Of a stretch of DNA of 64,000 bases, positions 33,431 through 47,103 are shown one piece after another. The first letter of the stretch is position 1, and the number at the start of each line of letters is the position of its first letter. The notes beneath the pieces were generated by a model. It was given only the letters and a program-made list of their open reading frames with translations, made no database searches and was not told the DNA's origin. The stretch spans positions 424,194 through 488,193 of the forward strand of contig SJOL01006477.1 of assembly GCA_004794785.1 (NCBI GenBank). Direction: 5' to 3'. This DNA comes from Opisthorchis felineus. Taxonomy: Eukaryota; Platyhelminthes; Trematoda; Opisthorchiida; Opisthorchiidae. The position numbers were made by a program, and so were the translations under genes.

Positions 33431-35000
33431 CTGCCAAAATATGAACAAGTGGAAATACGTTCGTCCAGCGTTTTATTTTTCCACTGAAATGACGGAAACG
33501 GTGTCAGTTAAATTTGTCTTCACACTGAAACTGAAAAGTAATGATAATTTGAGGAAACTGTTACTCTTTAAAGTTCACTGATGCGGCAAACAACAGTTTG
33601 GCACAAACCCGTGTGCCCGGCAAATATTGATACATGGGGCAACACTGAACATTGAATTACGGGTATCAGAATGAGCTGGAAAATACCCAGGGAAGTTTGC
33701 TCTTTCTTTCATGTCCCGTCGGCTTATGGAGGCGGCCTAATGATGTCATTACGCCTACATTGTTATTAAACATAGTTACTCAATGGCAGACAATCAGCAT
33801 AAGTTTCTGAGTTTCCGCAAGTTCATTATTTCGCTTTTAGTACCGGCACTATTTCATAAATAATAACTCACTGAGGTCCATAGTCATGTGAGAATTTTTG
33901 TTGCAAAGGTTTTTACGAAACCTTTCTTTCGGTCGCTGGCCTTCTTACTGACAACACAATACGAAACGTTTATATCCACCAGTCTCCGCACTGCCCTGCA
34001 ATCTGCAGTGGACTGAAATAAATTCCTGTACAAAGGTTGTAAATCAAGAGGAGGTTCGTAAATTTTGCAACACATATTTGGACAATTTATCCGTTACAGC
34101 TCAATCAACTCGGTAAGTCTACAGCGGAGACAGAAATTGGTGTGCCGGAAATAATCTATTATAAGAGCGAGGAATTGGGGAGTCTCGAGAAATCTTCTTA
34201 AGAATAATAAAAATGGTACCAACTGCTTCAGAGCAAAGTACTGCCTCATCTGCTTCTGTCTCATTACAGGATGCCATTTATTTAATTCAGAAAAGATCGA
34301 AATCAACTTTTTGCCATCAATCATAAGGTTACTTTTGATTCATTTCATGTTTGAATGGTATTACTGTCCATAAATATTCGCTTTGCCACAAATACTCAAG
34401 TGCTGTCAACAGTTTCAATCCAGACTTTTGGTCCGGCATTTTGAAAAATAAATAGCTGCAAAGTAACTGCAACTGTCTATCTGTTTGCGGAACAAAAGCT
34501 AGTCATTATCGTCACCCCATGAGTAACTAATTTTTTCAAGACATTCGATCCACCCTAATTCGGCATTATTCAGGTTTTTCGATCCGTTTAATGTGCTTTC
34601 AATCTGTCAGCTGCTAACGCCTCTATGCCTTGCTCAAGCCCTGACAGTGCCATTTTATCCTGAGTTAAGAGGAGCTAAATTTTGAAGCGTATCTTTCTAG
34701 TAAAAATTCTTTACCATCTTCAGTAAAACAACTCTGGCTTTGAATCTGGGAAAATTCCGTTTGAAACAATGTATATTTTTAAAAATCCCTTGTTGGGCGA
34801 TATGGTGTCCACAAAATTGTCTTTGCTGCATTAGTATTTATACAACCTCCAGGTGCGTGCGATATTCTTATTAGTTTATGGATTTAGTCACGTGGTATGT
34901 AGTTTAATATCTGAGCTCATTATTTGAACAGCCCAAGGTAAGATGAGACAATGAATTTCAAAAGAGAATTGGGGTTCAAAATTCTAGCATGTACTACTAT
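33430..35000. other. Interval, no gene recognised
   Basis: It holds a 63-codon minus-strand frame (33884-34075) and a 76-codon minus-strand frame (34094-34324), both without a known domain. I could not extend the unit C alignment through it. No repeats, RNA genes or motifs seen. Confidence 0.4.
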
Positions 35001-35007
35001 TCAAGTT

Positions 35008-35240
35008 TTACCTAAATTGTATCCCTGTTTCTACTGTGAGCAAACCAAACATTGTTTGGAATGCTGCTGATAATTGTCTGCGCACCGCAGTTTCATATTC
35101 GCCAGAAGTGATACGCCCCCAAGTAAGTCGTACTGTTCGACCAATATATTTAAGTGTTAACCTATTGCTGCATGCTAACGGTTTTTTTGATTGCCTCGGC
35201 CTATTAACTTTTAAACAGTTGTTCAAAATTAACCTCTAGA
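35008..35240 (-). pseudogene. Possible second Penelope-like GIY-YIG remnant
   Basis: A 72-codon minus-strand frame (35226-35008) contains YIGRTVRL, closely like the GIY-YIG core of Penelope-like elements, followed by a basic stretch and VETG where a His-rich tail is usual. The expected Cys-rich lead-in is reduced to one Cys and the downstream Glu position is unclear. No reverse-transcriptase sequence is visible on either side. A 67-codon plus-strand frame overlaps. The short motif could be chance, so I hold this as tentative. Confidence 0.35.
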
Positions 35241-36790
35241 GTATTTTCTTCCATAATCGTTTCGTATCAGCTTCAGGCATATTTTCGCACGCATCCAAAA
35301 CTAACCGTCATGATTTCAAATAAAGACGTCTCTCCCCAGTTTTTATGCATATGGAAAGGTACCTTTCGAGAGTGTGGAGTTGCGCAACCTAAATCCTACA
35401 ATGGATGTTTGACGCCGTATTGCACTATCTCAGTCAAGATCTCTCCACTTCTTACCCAGGCCTTGTTGATAAGTTATGCTTAATAAACTTAAGCGGTTTT
35501 CATTTAGTTGAAGAGAATTGGCTTGATTTAGGAAAATAGCACTTTTAATCAGCCTTAACAAAGTAGATGTAACATAATGCGTACAGAATAAAATTCATCT
35601 GCTCATACATCGCAAATGGATTACCTGAGATACAACTGGTGGAATTGGCCATCCTTTCTCCATGAATCGATCGACTTTTGTAAGTTTTTAACCCCGAAGG
35701 CATTGCTTGTCTGGTTTCGGTTAATTAAGCCTACCTTTAGAAAGCTTTTGACTTCCAACTATGGAAGCACAAAGCCAAAACTAGCTTTGCGCCCTTGACG
35801 GGCCAAAATAAGTACGGAAGTTCATATACTAAAGTCCATGCTGGAATACGATCACGTCCATTGTTGGTTTCAGTGCACTTTCAAGGCCGTTTCTCACAAA
35901 AACCAGTCTCTAGCTACCAAAAACACCCAAAATGGGCAACATATTCATGGAGAAATACTACAGTCATTTTAGCATGCTTATAAATTTAGTGGTTGACTAC
36001 GGACCCTACTGGTAGACTAACTTACGACGCAGCAAGTCAAATTGATTCGGTTTGATCCACCGTTGGACGACACGTGAATGGTTTTGTCAGTACATGTTGG
36101 CTGAAATACAGGTTGCCGCTGTCAAGGACAAAAAATAATACGAAGCAACTCGTGAGGACAATACTTATTTTAAAACATGACCAAGCACATTTTCGGGTTT
36201 CCGTGAAAATTTTGCTAGTAAAACTTACAGTCTGTCTGTAGAGCCTTGAATAACCAGGGCTTTGATCAGCTGCACAGGTTTAGTTGATGAGGCTAGTATC
36301 ACTTACATAGGCACTTCTTTCCTGCATATGCAATAGGACATGGAATCTATGAGGCAACAGTGTGATCAATGAGAAATAGTTTAATCAAGCTGAAAAAAGA
36401 CGTGCAAATGGCATCGTAGAATATACTTGGTCATCTGCACAAGGTGAATTAAGTTACTTGCGTTAACCTAATTCAGAGAAAGAAATGATTGTCTGAGTGA
36501 TGCATACTGATGTCCAGCTAGTATTTTAAATCTACGTGGAATGCTATACTCCGCTAGGTATCAGGCTTGTGGGATTCATGGAGTTCTCCAGCATCTTTCA
36601 ACGAATGCCAAAATGAATATTTTAATGGGGACGGAAAATACTGTCGAATTATAATTGTGCTCACTGTAAAAATGACAAGTTGGTAACGTTTGCACGTAGT
36701 GGCATAAGTAAGGATTTGTTCAAATATTTCTGGACCCAGGGTTTGCAGCTCACAAAAAAATAACGCTCATAATACGAAGCGCAAGGTGGT
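35240..36790. other. Interval, no gene recognised
   Basis: Two 60-62-codon plus-strand frames at 35616-35798 and 35795-35983 overlap by one codon and have no recognisable domain. The remainder has frequent stops. Nothing else seen. Confidence 0.4.
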
Positions 36791-36794
36791 TTCT

Positions 36795-36870
36795 GAATTT
36801 GACTGGTGCAGTAGTATAACTCAGTTGGTTTGACTAATCTTGCAGGTCATAGCTACGTACTATTCTTAGC
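36795..36870 (+). mobile_element. tRNA-like SINE relic
   Basis: An A-box-like 'tataactcagttgg' (36815-36828) is followed, at tRNA-like spacing, by 'cttgcaggtcatag' (36839-36852), which resembles an anticodon-arm region leading into a degenerate B box at 36850-36862. The B box lacks the central TTC, and no complete cloverleaf can be drawn, so this is not a working tRNA. Only one copy was seen. Inference: remnant of a tRNA-derived short retroposon unrelated to the family at 8.6, 31.6, 43.7 and 61.2 kb. Confidence 0.35.
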
Positions 36871-39800
36871 TCAGTCTCGTGGATTGGAAAATGAGCCAAA
36901 TCAGAGTTTCCACGGTCATCATGGTAGAATGAAGGTGGTGGCAGAAATTTACGACGTTTCGTAAAAAATATCGTGGCCTGACAACAAAATTCTACTTTAA
37001 CTGTAAGCCTTTATGAAGAACTGAGTGCATCGGGTATTAAATCACAAAAAAGGAGAAAATATTTCTTTTCAAAAAACATGTCAGGCACAAATGTATTCAA
37101 AGGCAATATACATGTATTTCAAGCGGATTGTGGAAACTCAGTCCCAGTCGGCATGGTAACAAAAAGTAAACGAACAATCGGATTGGATCAAAGACAGACA
37201 GATGGTCGAGCAAAACAGAAGTTCGCTACGCAGGCAGTGGAAGAGCAACATCGATCAGAAATTAAGGATTGATGCCACCAGATTTCACTACGTGCAAGGC
37301 GATAAGAGTGATCAAGTCAACCAAGTTATGTATACAAAACTCAAACTGTAAGGACTCCGAATATACTGTATTAGCATGAATTAGATTAGTCCAAAGCATA
37401 CGAGCAAACCATTTAGTTGCTACCTTTCCCAAGAACAGCATTTCCGATATTTCCTGCCATATTTTTTATTGAAGTAGGATGGTGTTTAGAAACTCGTCAA
37501 AACAAAGGCCCATTTAAAAGTCTGGATTATTGCTCACCACCAATCCGACAAAAGAGATTGAGCACCGATGATTTGTAATAAACTGCGAATCATGTCCCTA
37601 CCAGCAAAAAGACGCGCTACTCCTTGTCTGTGGAACCCAGTGGCTAAACAAAAGTATTGTTTAAAGTGGGAGAAGGTATCTGAGTATTTTGGCCATAGTT
37701 TCCACCCCATCAGAACGCAGTGCATAGTCATAGGTATTTTATGGGGCACTCTTTCTCACTATAGCATGCGGATAAAACAATTTGGTTGACTGTATTCTAC
37801 GAGGAGAAGTCTATTAGTTCATCTTAATTTCAAATTAATCAGCGCCAAAACTGAGTTGCTTTATCTGAAAAATTGATCACCGGGTTTCCTATACAGCTAG
37901 AAAAACAAAACTTTTAAATTCTGCACTTCTGTGGACTAAAATGCCTTCAGACCATGAAATTTGAATTCACAGTCCGCAGTGATCTCTTTTCAGAATTATT
38001 TTTTTGCAAGTTAGCCGATTTTTCACCTCTAGCTTGCAAGGGGAATGCAATGAGGGATGAGAAGGCATACTAGGGTCGATTAAATCAGCGTTCATAGTGC
38101 ATTGTCCACATACTAGGAACCCATCGGCCCTATATCTCAGATACACAGCACTGGACAGAAACAAGACGTGAAGTGTGCATTATAAAATACAATATTTAAG
38201 CCTAAAGTGCACTAACGTGATTGTTACTTATGGTCGAAAAAGGGTCAAGTAAATGTAGTGCTGTGAAACAAAGGTTTACTTCTTAATAAAAAACGTCAAC
38301 TTGTTTGAAACAGTCCTATTTTACGAGCGAAAAACTCAACGGTACCATTTAAACAGCGATTTGACGATTGTCTTCAAACGTGTCAAGTTATGCTACCGGA
38401 GGTTTCGAAACTACGTGAGAAGTAACATATGCCATCTGCAATGAGAACTTCGAGTTTACGAACTTCTGGGACAGCACGCAACCACAGTGGTTGTGGCACC
38501 TATCGAAAGCAGTTATCAAAGTATGACGCATTTTCGAGCTCTCCCATTTGAAAGAGATGAAGTCTATAAGATGCTACTTCGAACTCCTTGCTGAGACACA
38601 AACTAAACACTTTTATCTGCTAAATGGAACAGACAAACTGAAAACCCTATTTCACTCGCTCAGTGTCTGAAATACTCCGGTCCCTCAGCGAGTCACCAAT
38701 GTGATGAAAGTTTACGTTAACGTTCGGCGTGTGGCACTTAGGAGGCGCAACTAAGTTGTTGCCTAGGACGAATGCCGAATGTTTTCCAGCATCGCCGCCC
38801 GTCAACGTCATGAAACCTTTTACCAGTTTCATTGCTAAGCACCTCGTTCAACTTCACAATCAAGTAGGCAGTATGAACGCTTTAACACAGGGGAACTTGG
38901 AATCGGATAACAGTAAAAACAATTAAATGTGCCTTTAATTGCTTTTGGAAATAGACGGATATTAAACAGAAATTAGTATACTGAAGGGTACTCATAAAGG
39001 CAAGTTTGCTGAAGTGCCTGTTTTTCAATTGATAAAAGGTCCCCCAGACCAAGTTTAGCAATTAAAACCGATATTCTTATTAATAATTAAAGAAATTTCT
39101 TTTCTAAAAACCACTTTGGATATGGGATTTTTTTCAATTTTTTCTCAGTTCACACTTTTGATCGTGTTCTGCTAATATCACTTTATAATGTAATGTATGA
39201 ATCACCTTAAGTCCAGACACATTCTCCGAGTGGCCAATTCACTGTGAGCGTGACAATTCGTCCTAAGAGGTGCTATGAACCTGGCTTAACTATTTGAAGA
39301 GTAACTTGATAATTCGAAACGGTGGCGCCTTTCAGTTTTGGTCGAGTGCGTCAGATCAGCTGGCCACTAAGATAGGCGGTATGGCACATTCGGTAAATTA
39401 CTGTCCATCTTTCTTCCATAGTAGCCACTCCAGAACGGAAATGACTACAAAACGCAATTGTTCATATGCGAGCCTAATTTTAGCAACAGCGCGTTGAACT
39501 CTTAGGGACTTGTTGCGTTTGTTTCAACACAGGTCCATACAATGAAGTGGGAGGTAAAGGTACAAGTAGCATGAACAAAACGATGCGGTTGGAGCGGACA
39601 GGAAAAGTTGATCTCCAGCTTATTGCATGAGTGCTAAGCTATCGTGGACGCTCATTCTCAGTCCTGCTTACGTACCTCCAAATTCACAGCTGAATCATGA
39701 GACCAACGCTTAACCGAATCAAAGTTGCCATCCGTCAGTTCCATTGTTGAGCACGCTGTGTCTCTCACTGTAAGACGGACGATAGCATCGCTACTCTGCA

Positions 39801-40680
39801 GGTGCCAGTGATTATTCATGTTATGCGTACTTAGAGTTATCATTTCAAAATCTGCCACGTCCCTTCGCACACTAGTTCAAATACTCGTAGACTGAAAGTT
39901 TTGACGCCTCACTCATAAGTCCACTTTTGCCAAATACTTGATAAATTTTCAAACCAGTAGGTCCAAAACTCGGTCACCGAAGGCGTGACGAGTACTGTTC
40001 TTTCACTATGTGTATTACGACAAAATTATTCAGAGGACATTAGGGGTGTACATTTAAGTGGAATTTTGTATTTAAAGCAGCCTCTGGATACACTGAACTA
40101 CCTATACCTGTCAATTTAGGATCACGTGTTTCAGTACAGGACTTCTCCGGCCCACCTGATAGCTATTCACGACTAAGTTTACGTGTGACATCCATTCAAA
40201 GGAGGTAGGCCCCAAGGGTCCAGACTAGATTGTGACCTATAATTCGATAATCTCAAGGTGTTATAACAATGCGTTGCATCATCAATTTAACATCAAAATG
40301 GAACTAATTGTCTCAGTACCACGGCGTTTCGAAAACGATAAACTTAGCGACCAAGCCAGCGCAACGTGATAGTGGTAAAATGTCCCACCAAGTGATTTAA
40401 GAGGAATTCTGAAACGATTATATCAAGGGCGAAACACTAGGGTATAGCTCTGATTTCGGAATCACAAGCAAAAACATCTCGTGCAGCACACTCTTGCTAG
40501 CGGTTGTTAATCACATTTCGGTCAATGCCTCAAATATTTGTTTCATGACCTCACGTTTTGCTACGTCTTTGCGTCCTACTCAGGAATTTGTCTTGCTAAT
40601 CAGTTATTAGTACACTGTTATTGAGGACTGAGTTTTCGAGACTGCTTGGACTAGGCGTACAGCGAAACCGAATGCGAACT
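36870..40680. other. Interval, no gene recognised
   Basis: Short frames occur at 37078-37272 (64 codons, plus), 37534-37749 (minus) against 37568-37789 (plus), 38647-38832 (minus) against 38729-38926 (plus), 39294-39497 (plus) and 39658-39870 (minus). Most overlap frames on the other strand and none has a known domain. At 39990-40110 a short phrase (gggtgtacat, then agcagcctctgg) recalls the SINE-like copy at 8.7 kb but lacks its core. Confidence 0.4.
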
Positions 40681-40982
40681 CACCCGAGGTGACTGTTTGA
40701 TAAGGAATTTTTGGTTGATCTATTCCATAATTCAGTAGGTTTGTTCACCAAAACCAAATCAGGTGTCAAACAATAACGTATTTTCACCGCGCTTTGCGCT
40801 CTTTTTCCTATTTTACTGTTTTTTGGTCTTTTTTCCGGGAAAACTTCTTTGCTAGCAACCAGTGCCTTTGTATAGTGCGTCAACTTGTGTGATCCGTTGT
40901 GGCTGCGTCGTTCCTCAAAAATGCATGCAGAAATAGACACTTCTTCCCTGAAGCAGTCAGAACAGTCGGCAGGGAAATTCAT
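40680..40982 (-). other. Unrecognised 100-codon open frame
   Basis: The frame opens with a Cys-containing N-terminus, has a Lys/Arg-rich middle (EKRPKNSKIGKRAQSAVK) and a C-terminal stretch reading TPDLVLVNKPTEL. It has no competing frame of similar length. No signal peptide or membrane segment. I cannot assign it. No second copy in the window tests whether the frame is conserved. Confidence 0.25.
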
Positions 40983-40989
40983 GCGAGAA

Positions 40990-43735
40990 TGCTAATGATA
41001 TAACGAACACATCTGTAGGTTAGGATGCAATATCTCCACAGCTAACTAAATTTTCATGAAATTCTGATCACCAAAACTGCATAGCAATCCTGGTTGTTAA
41101 GTTAACCAGGTAGACACAAACTAATTGGTTTTTCCAACTCCATTTTAGCGAGTAGTCTGGGTTGGCCGGAAAGCTTACCTTAATAAACAACACAGCTTCT
41201 CATTAAGTGACGTCTCTCTTGCAATCGTTTTATCAACTAAAAAATTGAGAACTATCAGAAAAACTCACAAAAATAAAACCCAAATGGAAAATAGGGTGTT
41301 TGCGGTTCAATAATGTGGGCGGTTTTTTAGGCGACTGTATAGGTGTGGTGTTTTCCAAGTTTTTTTACATTGATGGCAATACAGGCTTTGAGGAATTGTT
41401 TCATCTAAATGCTAGCATACTCCATAGAGTAAGTGAGAGTGTTTCTGAGCGGAACCGATCGATAATGGTTGACAAAGGCACTTTATTACTAATAAGAGTG
41501 TAATATCAAATGGTAAGGATAAAATACCATATACGTGTGTGGAGGACCACTTGTTATCGCTTAGTGTAACGGGTTGTACAGTCCACTGAAATTCCCCTGA
41601 GATTCTACATTTACCACGTGCCTTTCAGGGCGACTTCTTCTCTGGTGTCATATAACACTGGTCCCTTTAGCACTTCAAGAAATACCATTCCTCAGGAGAG
41701 ATATCAGTGCTCTCAACAATCAGAAGCTGTTTAACCGCCGGAGAAAAAGTTATACTTGAAATAAATTCATCTGTCCTGCTACCTTATGGCAGTCCTTATA
41801 AAGCTCCAGTATCCTCATTAGTAGGTTATCATTTAACATCTGGTTTTTGAATGGATAATGTCCGGTGACCTAGGTGCTCACACCTCGCTGCTTCCAACTG
41901 CTTGTTTCTAACAACAGTGCGGGAGCAGTTCCCCGGATGAGGAGCACACACGGGTATTTAGGTGACTAACTAAGTTCACCAGGAGATCATTATTACCAGG
42001 CCTGATTTTGATAAGTGAATGATGCCAGCAAGAGCTGAAAGCAAAGCTTCAGCTGTCAACGGTAAACGCTTTGACCCTCATTTGGCCACTCAACTGTACG
42101 GGCTTAACAGAAGATAAGGCTTGATAACAAATAGTTCAAAATGGCAACGAGACATGGGACAATGTGTATCGTAAGTGTTACGTGTTAGATCCCTTTTGCT
42201 CACCCAGTGAACGAAGTGAACTCGTGCGCTTGTGCTCTATGGGGTCCAGCAGCGCATCTATCACTAGCTTTGGATCGAAATTCAGGTCCATGAATTGACA
42301 ACTAGTTGGCCTCTGAGGGAGCTAAGTTCTACACTGAACTTATAAATCACAAAAAAGGGAAATCCATGGGAAATACGCCATGCCGAAGTTCTTAATGTCT
42401 GTTTTGGGTTTATTTGTATTTGATACCGGTGTAACGGTAGATACTACTGATGAGGCATGAGAGTAGCATGTCTCATAACTCCGCCTTGATCTAATGGAAG
42501 GTGGGTTTTATTGCGGAATTTGTGGAACTGCTTTGTAGCATTCGTTTTCAATTGCGTGATAGTTAATGAATATCCAGGAGAGTTCAAGAAGACGCGTTCA
42601 AGAAGCAGACGGATATTCAGTGTTTTAAAAACAACGTGCATATGAGAGTTTGACTGTCCTGTCCAATAGTCTATAACCGTTTATTTGGTGCTTTCTTATA
42701 AACAAATCCACGGCGAAGGGCTTTCCTCCCTACACCGGTTGAAATCCGGCCAAAGACTTAAATGCACAATTTATTTTGGAAATCCTATTAATTGGAGCAG
42801 GTACACTGCATCTTTTACCCTAGCCGTATAATCGGTCCTTCGTCATATTTTATTGACTGCTGCGCCTTATTTCGAGCGATCTTTCTTGAATTTATCACCA
42901 TGCATTGAATATTATCTACATCTTAGAATTAAATTTAAATTATCTGACGAACAAACCTAGCAGCTAAACTTTTCGTTATCATCTCCAGTTTGTTTTGCTG
43001 TGACGTGCGATTGTTGCCCTCTGCTGCACTTGGCATGTAAAACACTTTTTACCACAGAAAACTATACAGCATGGGTAGATCATGACGACGTCATCGCAGT
43101 ATGTGATGCTGATTCTAGTCTATATGTGAGGCACTTGCTACCTCTAAATTGACCTTTTTCTGATATTATTGTTTTTTATTCTGAACAAACCTGCCCATGC
43201 TTTTATCGTGCGATGGTAGAGTTTTTGTAACGCGCCTAGCTAGCACATCGGGTATTCGGATTTCACCTCACGATGGGACAAAAGATATACGCTGTTGATG
43301 AAGTAACAGTTGAGAAGTATGTATTGAGAACGAAACTCGAATCACTTATTTCACATACAATGTGGATTACCAGGACCGGATGAGGACTGCTAAATGTGTG
43401 ATCTATAAAAATCCAGCAGTGAGGTATCAAATGAAGACAGCTGGCATTTTTTGGGACGACGTAACTTTAAGAGATCTTCTACCAAGCCCAGTGTACGTTT
43501 CTACGTGTAGCATAGCTGTAAATATAGGAAGAGAATAACATGGCGGTCAGACATTGACAGGAACACACACAGTTTCGGAACAATAAACTGAATGGTGGAC
43601 TGGAATGCACCAAATAAGTCAAGAAGGGCAGAAATTGTTAACGGCTATGCGCATGCCATCCTGGCACGTAGCGATGTGCGCGGATGCAGCCCACACGGCT
43701 TCCACCCAGCTGAAAACTTGATTGTTTTAATTTTG
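40990..43735. other. Interval, no gene recognised
   Basis: Frames of 61-67 codons at 41300-41503 (plus), 42444-42641 (minus) and 43727-43912 (minus, inside the next repeat). No domains, RNA genes or clear repeats seen by reading. Confidence 0.4.
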
Positions 43736-44250
43736 ATGTTGGTGTGATGAAATTCGATAATTTTTAATACAGATTTTGTCCTGTAAGTGAAGCCAATCTA
43801 TGGTGAATAGCATAAAAATGTTGTACAGCTGTTTCATTCTTGCTGAGAACCACAAACAGTGCGCGTCCCGCGAAATTCGGAAGCCGCGACCTTCCAGCCA
43901 GTGGTTAAGCAATTAACATTTTGGCCACTGACGGCTGATTAGCATTGTGATTAACCTGCATTTAGACAGGACATAAAGCCATTCGTTCTTAACTTACAGC
44001 AACTACATGTGGTTAGGTGTTGACTGGCTCCTCAGGTGTCTCAGAAGGAAGTTTCACTTAGTTTGTGAAATTTGTCTTCCTCTGAGCTACTCATGGATTA
44101 ATGCTAGTGCTAGGAGATTCTGGAATTTTACTTTTGATGCCAGTGGGACTCGATGAATCACGACAGACGTACCATTAAAACGACATTCAAGTCAGGTGCT
44201 CCGTGTGACGCCGCACTTTTTACAGGTACGAGCCACTGTCGACTTACCCT
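43735..44250 (-). mobile_element. Dispersed repeat with tRNA-like core (SINE-like), copy 3
   Basis: On the minus strand the order is: a 5' region (44150-44035) shared with 9020-8910; 'gagccagtcaacac'; the tRNA-like part (43945-43890) with 'agtggccaaa' and 'gcttaaccactggct'; then 'cgcgggacgcgcactg', 'agaatgaaacagctgtac', and 'atagattggcttcacttacaggac' text ending near 43740. The last part closely matches 61150-61215 and 31800-31905. Weak similarity to unit A continues past the core to about 44250. That is either the element's own 5' part or a trace of block-level homology. Confidence 0.75.
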
Positions 44251-46740
44251 AAATTTATACGAGTCCTCTCCTGACAGGCGGAAGCCAGTAATACGGGCAC
44301 ATTAAAGAGTTCATCTCCATCTTTAAACGGAGCGTTACGCAGTGTTGCAGATGACACGTCCTAGGAGGAGCTCGCAATAGGAAGTGTGTTAGTTAGTGGT
44401 GTGTTTTATTGACGGTTCTGGTGAGTTTTCGTTATTCCCTAGTCCGCGATCTTTTCCGAAACTATGGTAATTGAGTGTCGTCTAGTTCATCAGAATGAAC
44501 CTAAGGGAGGCAGCAAACGATAAACCCGTGGTCACAGTGTACGTGCTTGGAAAAGAGGCAACAATCAGTGGTCGAATTATTTCACCCATAGTTCTTGACT
44601 ATATGTTCAATATGCGTTCAAAAGCAACTCGTATGTGATAAGAATGTCCGCCGATTCCAAAAATTATGCAATCAGCAAATAACTTCAGGGAACACTTAAC
44701 CTTACTTTTGTATCTGCTCAACAGTGCAGCGCGACAACCTTATTGAGCTGCAGCCTAGTTAAATGTACCCACTGTGAAACTGATGAGACAAATGGGACAA
44801 CTGCATTGAAGCACCCGAATCAGCTTGACTTCTGTACTCGAAAGAATCCTATCCGCGGGACGTGGGGGCTCAGCAGGAGAAGGGGACAACAGCCAAACGG
44901 TCATTAGCACCACGCATGTGGGATGACCTCACAGGTGTAGCCAGAAAACCATAGGCCAATATGCTAACAACTACCCACTCAGGACGAGACCTTTGGTCTG
45001 AATTTCCCTCTTCTGAGTATAAACCTCCAAACGGTGACGTTGAGAACTAGTTTGACGCCGGGTAACTTGAGCTTACTAACTGCATATGTTCTAATCAAGC
45101 ACAGGAAGTATGTTGCTTAAAAGAAACTGAAAAAACATCCTAGGCTACCTAAAAATCATAAGCGAGTTGTGATATGCCGAACTAAGCAACACGCACTGAG
45201 ATTCTTGACAGCGCGGAACAGATATCCGGAAGTAACGATATTTTATTACACTAGTCCGAATTCAGAACTAGTGCAATACCGTACAATACGGCAGAAGAAC
45301 AGATAACTCGTTGGCTGCATAAGTTAAACAAATTTAGTTAAGAAATATGAAAACCTATGGGAACCCAAACAGCGCAGACATATAACCCAGCAGGGAATAA
45401 AAACCCAGTATACCAGTGAATTACATTTTCAATATAAGTGAATCACGCTGTCATCTTCTGGTCAATCGATTTTGAGACGGTTTGCGATCTATTGATACAG
45501 CGTACCATTACATAAACAATTGGGAAGATCCACATATCCTTCTAGATGCCAGTATCTCAAAAATGTCGATGCGCCCATTTGGATACGCAATACGTGGTAT
45601 GCGCGCTTTCTTGCTTGTGATGTTTTCGTACGCTACTTTCACGAACCTTTTGCAAGGTTATTTACTAATTTCCATGGGTATTTTTCTCTTCCCCCCCCCC
45701 CTCCAATCTAGTAGGCGTGTTAAAAGCATATTATCCAGAACGCAAGCACGATGAAAGACAACATTGAACAAGCAGGATATCCACTAATTGGAACGAACCA
45801 TCACGTAGCAACCAGTACTTTTCCTTCTGGTATAGGGCCTTCTTAGTTGTGTAAGTTGAGGTGTGCACTCCTTACCGAAGCACTTAACTTCCTGGGAGCT
45901 CAGTCTGATGTTAAACCTTTTCAGCTGCTGCATATTTTGTTTGACTTGGACAAGTGAGTCTGAATTCTCATATTCCTTAAGTAAGTCAGAATATATGTGG
46001 CCCTATACTTGTGTCCAAGATACAAGCCACATAGAGTGGTTATTCTTATCCTACGGATATCTAGCCAAGATATTTTGTTACAATCGGAATAAGTCTATGA
46101 GAGCTGCTACGGAATACATTACCCATCAACCCTCGTACTGAAAAGTGCGATAATTTTCCCTGAATATTGCCGTTGCAAGCCTGTCATGGAAACAACTTTA
46201 GACTACCACACTTTTTAGTTTTGGAATCTGTTTCGTGACCTTTTATAAACAAAATTCTACAAAAATTCATCGCCAGTTATGACTGTTGTTTTATTAGATT
46301 AAACTGAAGGTCTGGTGAATTGCGTGTCCAGCAGCCTGTCGGTAAAAAATGAAGTTTCCCCAATATAATCGATAAACGCTGGTCGCGTTGGAGAAGAGAA
46401 TCGCTAACGACCGTATTTGTCCGAATTTTGATTCAAGTGTCTAAAACACCTCCATCATTGTTCACGATTTTCATAAAAGCTTCAGGAAGGCGTCTCTTGA
46501 AATCACAATAAATTGGAGTGCGGTGCTTTATTCGCTCAGCTATAAGCCCTTTTATTTTTACAGTTAGCGTCCTACCTTGCTTCACAGTTCTAACTTAACT
46601 GTGTTCTGGACATATGAGTACCAGTTAGGTGAAATCGCTGATACGGACTACGAGTTGGTTGCCCGGATTTAGCAGTATTTTCCCAACCAGTAAAGATTCT
46701 TCCTGGCGCAACACACATCTACGGGTTAACTTAAAGTGAA
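44250..46740. other. Interval, no gene recognised
   Basis: Contains frames of 90 and 63 codons around 45482-45754, which cross a C-run, and a 92-codon plus-strand frame at 45863-46141. None is recognised. No repeats beyond the homopolymer. Confidence 0.4.
45691..45701. repeat. Poly-C homopolymer
   Basis: Eleven consecutive C residues in a pyrimidine-rich setting. It inflates the overlapping open frames with Pro codons. A likely site of length error. Confidence 0.95.
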
Positions 46741-46743
46741 CTA

Positions 46744-47103
46744 ATGTGCCATGTATTTGAAGCAGTATTATGGGTACACGCAGATTTTCGCGGCCTTTTT
46801 CTTGGCAGGTTCTATGTATTTGGTTTGACTGGAAGCTACTGCGGCTGGACGAAACACTTCTTTACCACAAGCTCAAGGCCAGGTTTACACACAGGTGATG
46901 GGTCGTTCTGCAAACATTCTTCAGGGAAAGCTGTCTATTTGTGGCTGGGGTATTCACAAATTTGGCAGGGAATATTGAATGCAGACGTGTTTGCTCCGCG
47001 TCGTCACCAACAGTTTAGTGATATCGTCAAAAAAAGCGGAAAGCCTCAAACTTGTATTCCATATGATTCATTCAAAAATTTACTGAGCTATATATGGCTT
47101 TGA
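46744..47103 (+). other. Unrecognised 119-codon open frame
   Basis: Among the longest frames in the second half, with no antisense frame of note and a fairly even composition. The N-terminal third is rich in Phe and Gly and mildly hydrophobic. The rest is soluble, ending near SYIWL. No signal peptide, known motif or second copy. Two more plus-strand frames follow at 47153-47356 and 47242-47445, so the plus strand stays unusually open for about 700 bases. It could be an exon or chance. Confidence 0.25.

Noticed and set aside
39990..40110. A further copy of the SINE-like family
   Set aside because: Only two short phrases match copy 1, and the A and B box region is missing.
40680..40982. Minus-strand frame as a LINE endonuclease end (PDLVLVN)
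   Set aside because: Similarity limited to a few residues; the catalytic motifs of the endonuclease family are not visible around it.
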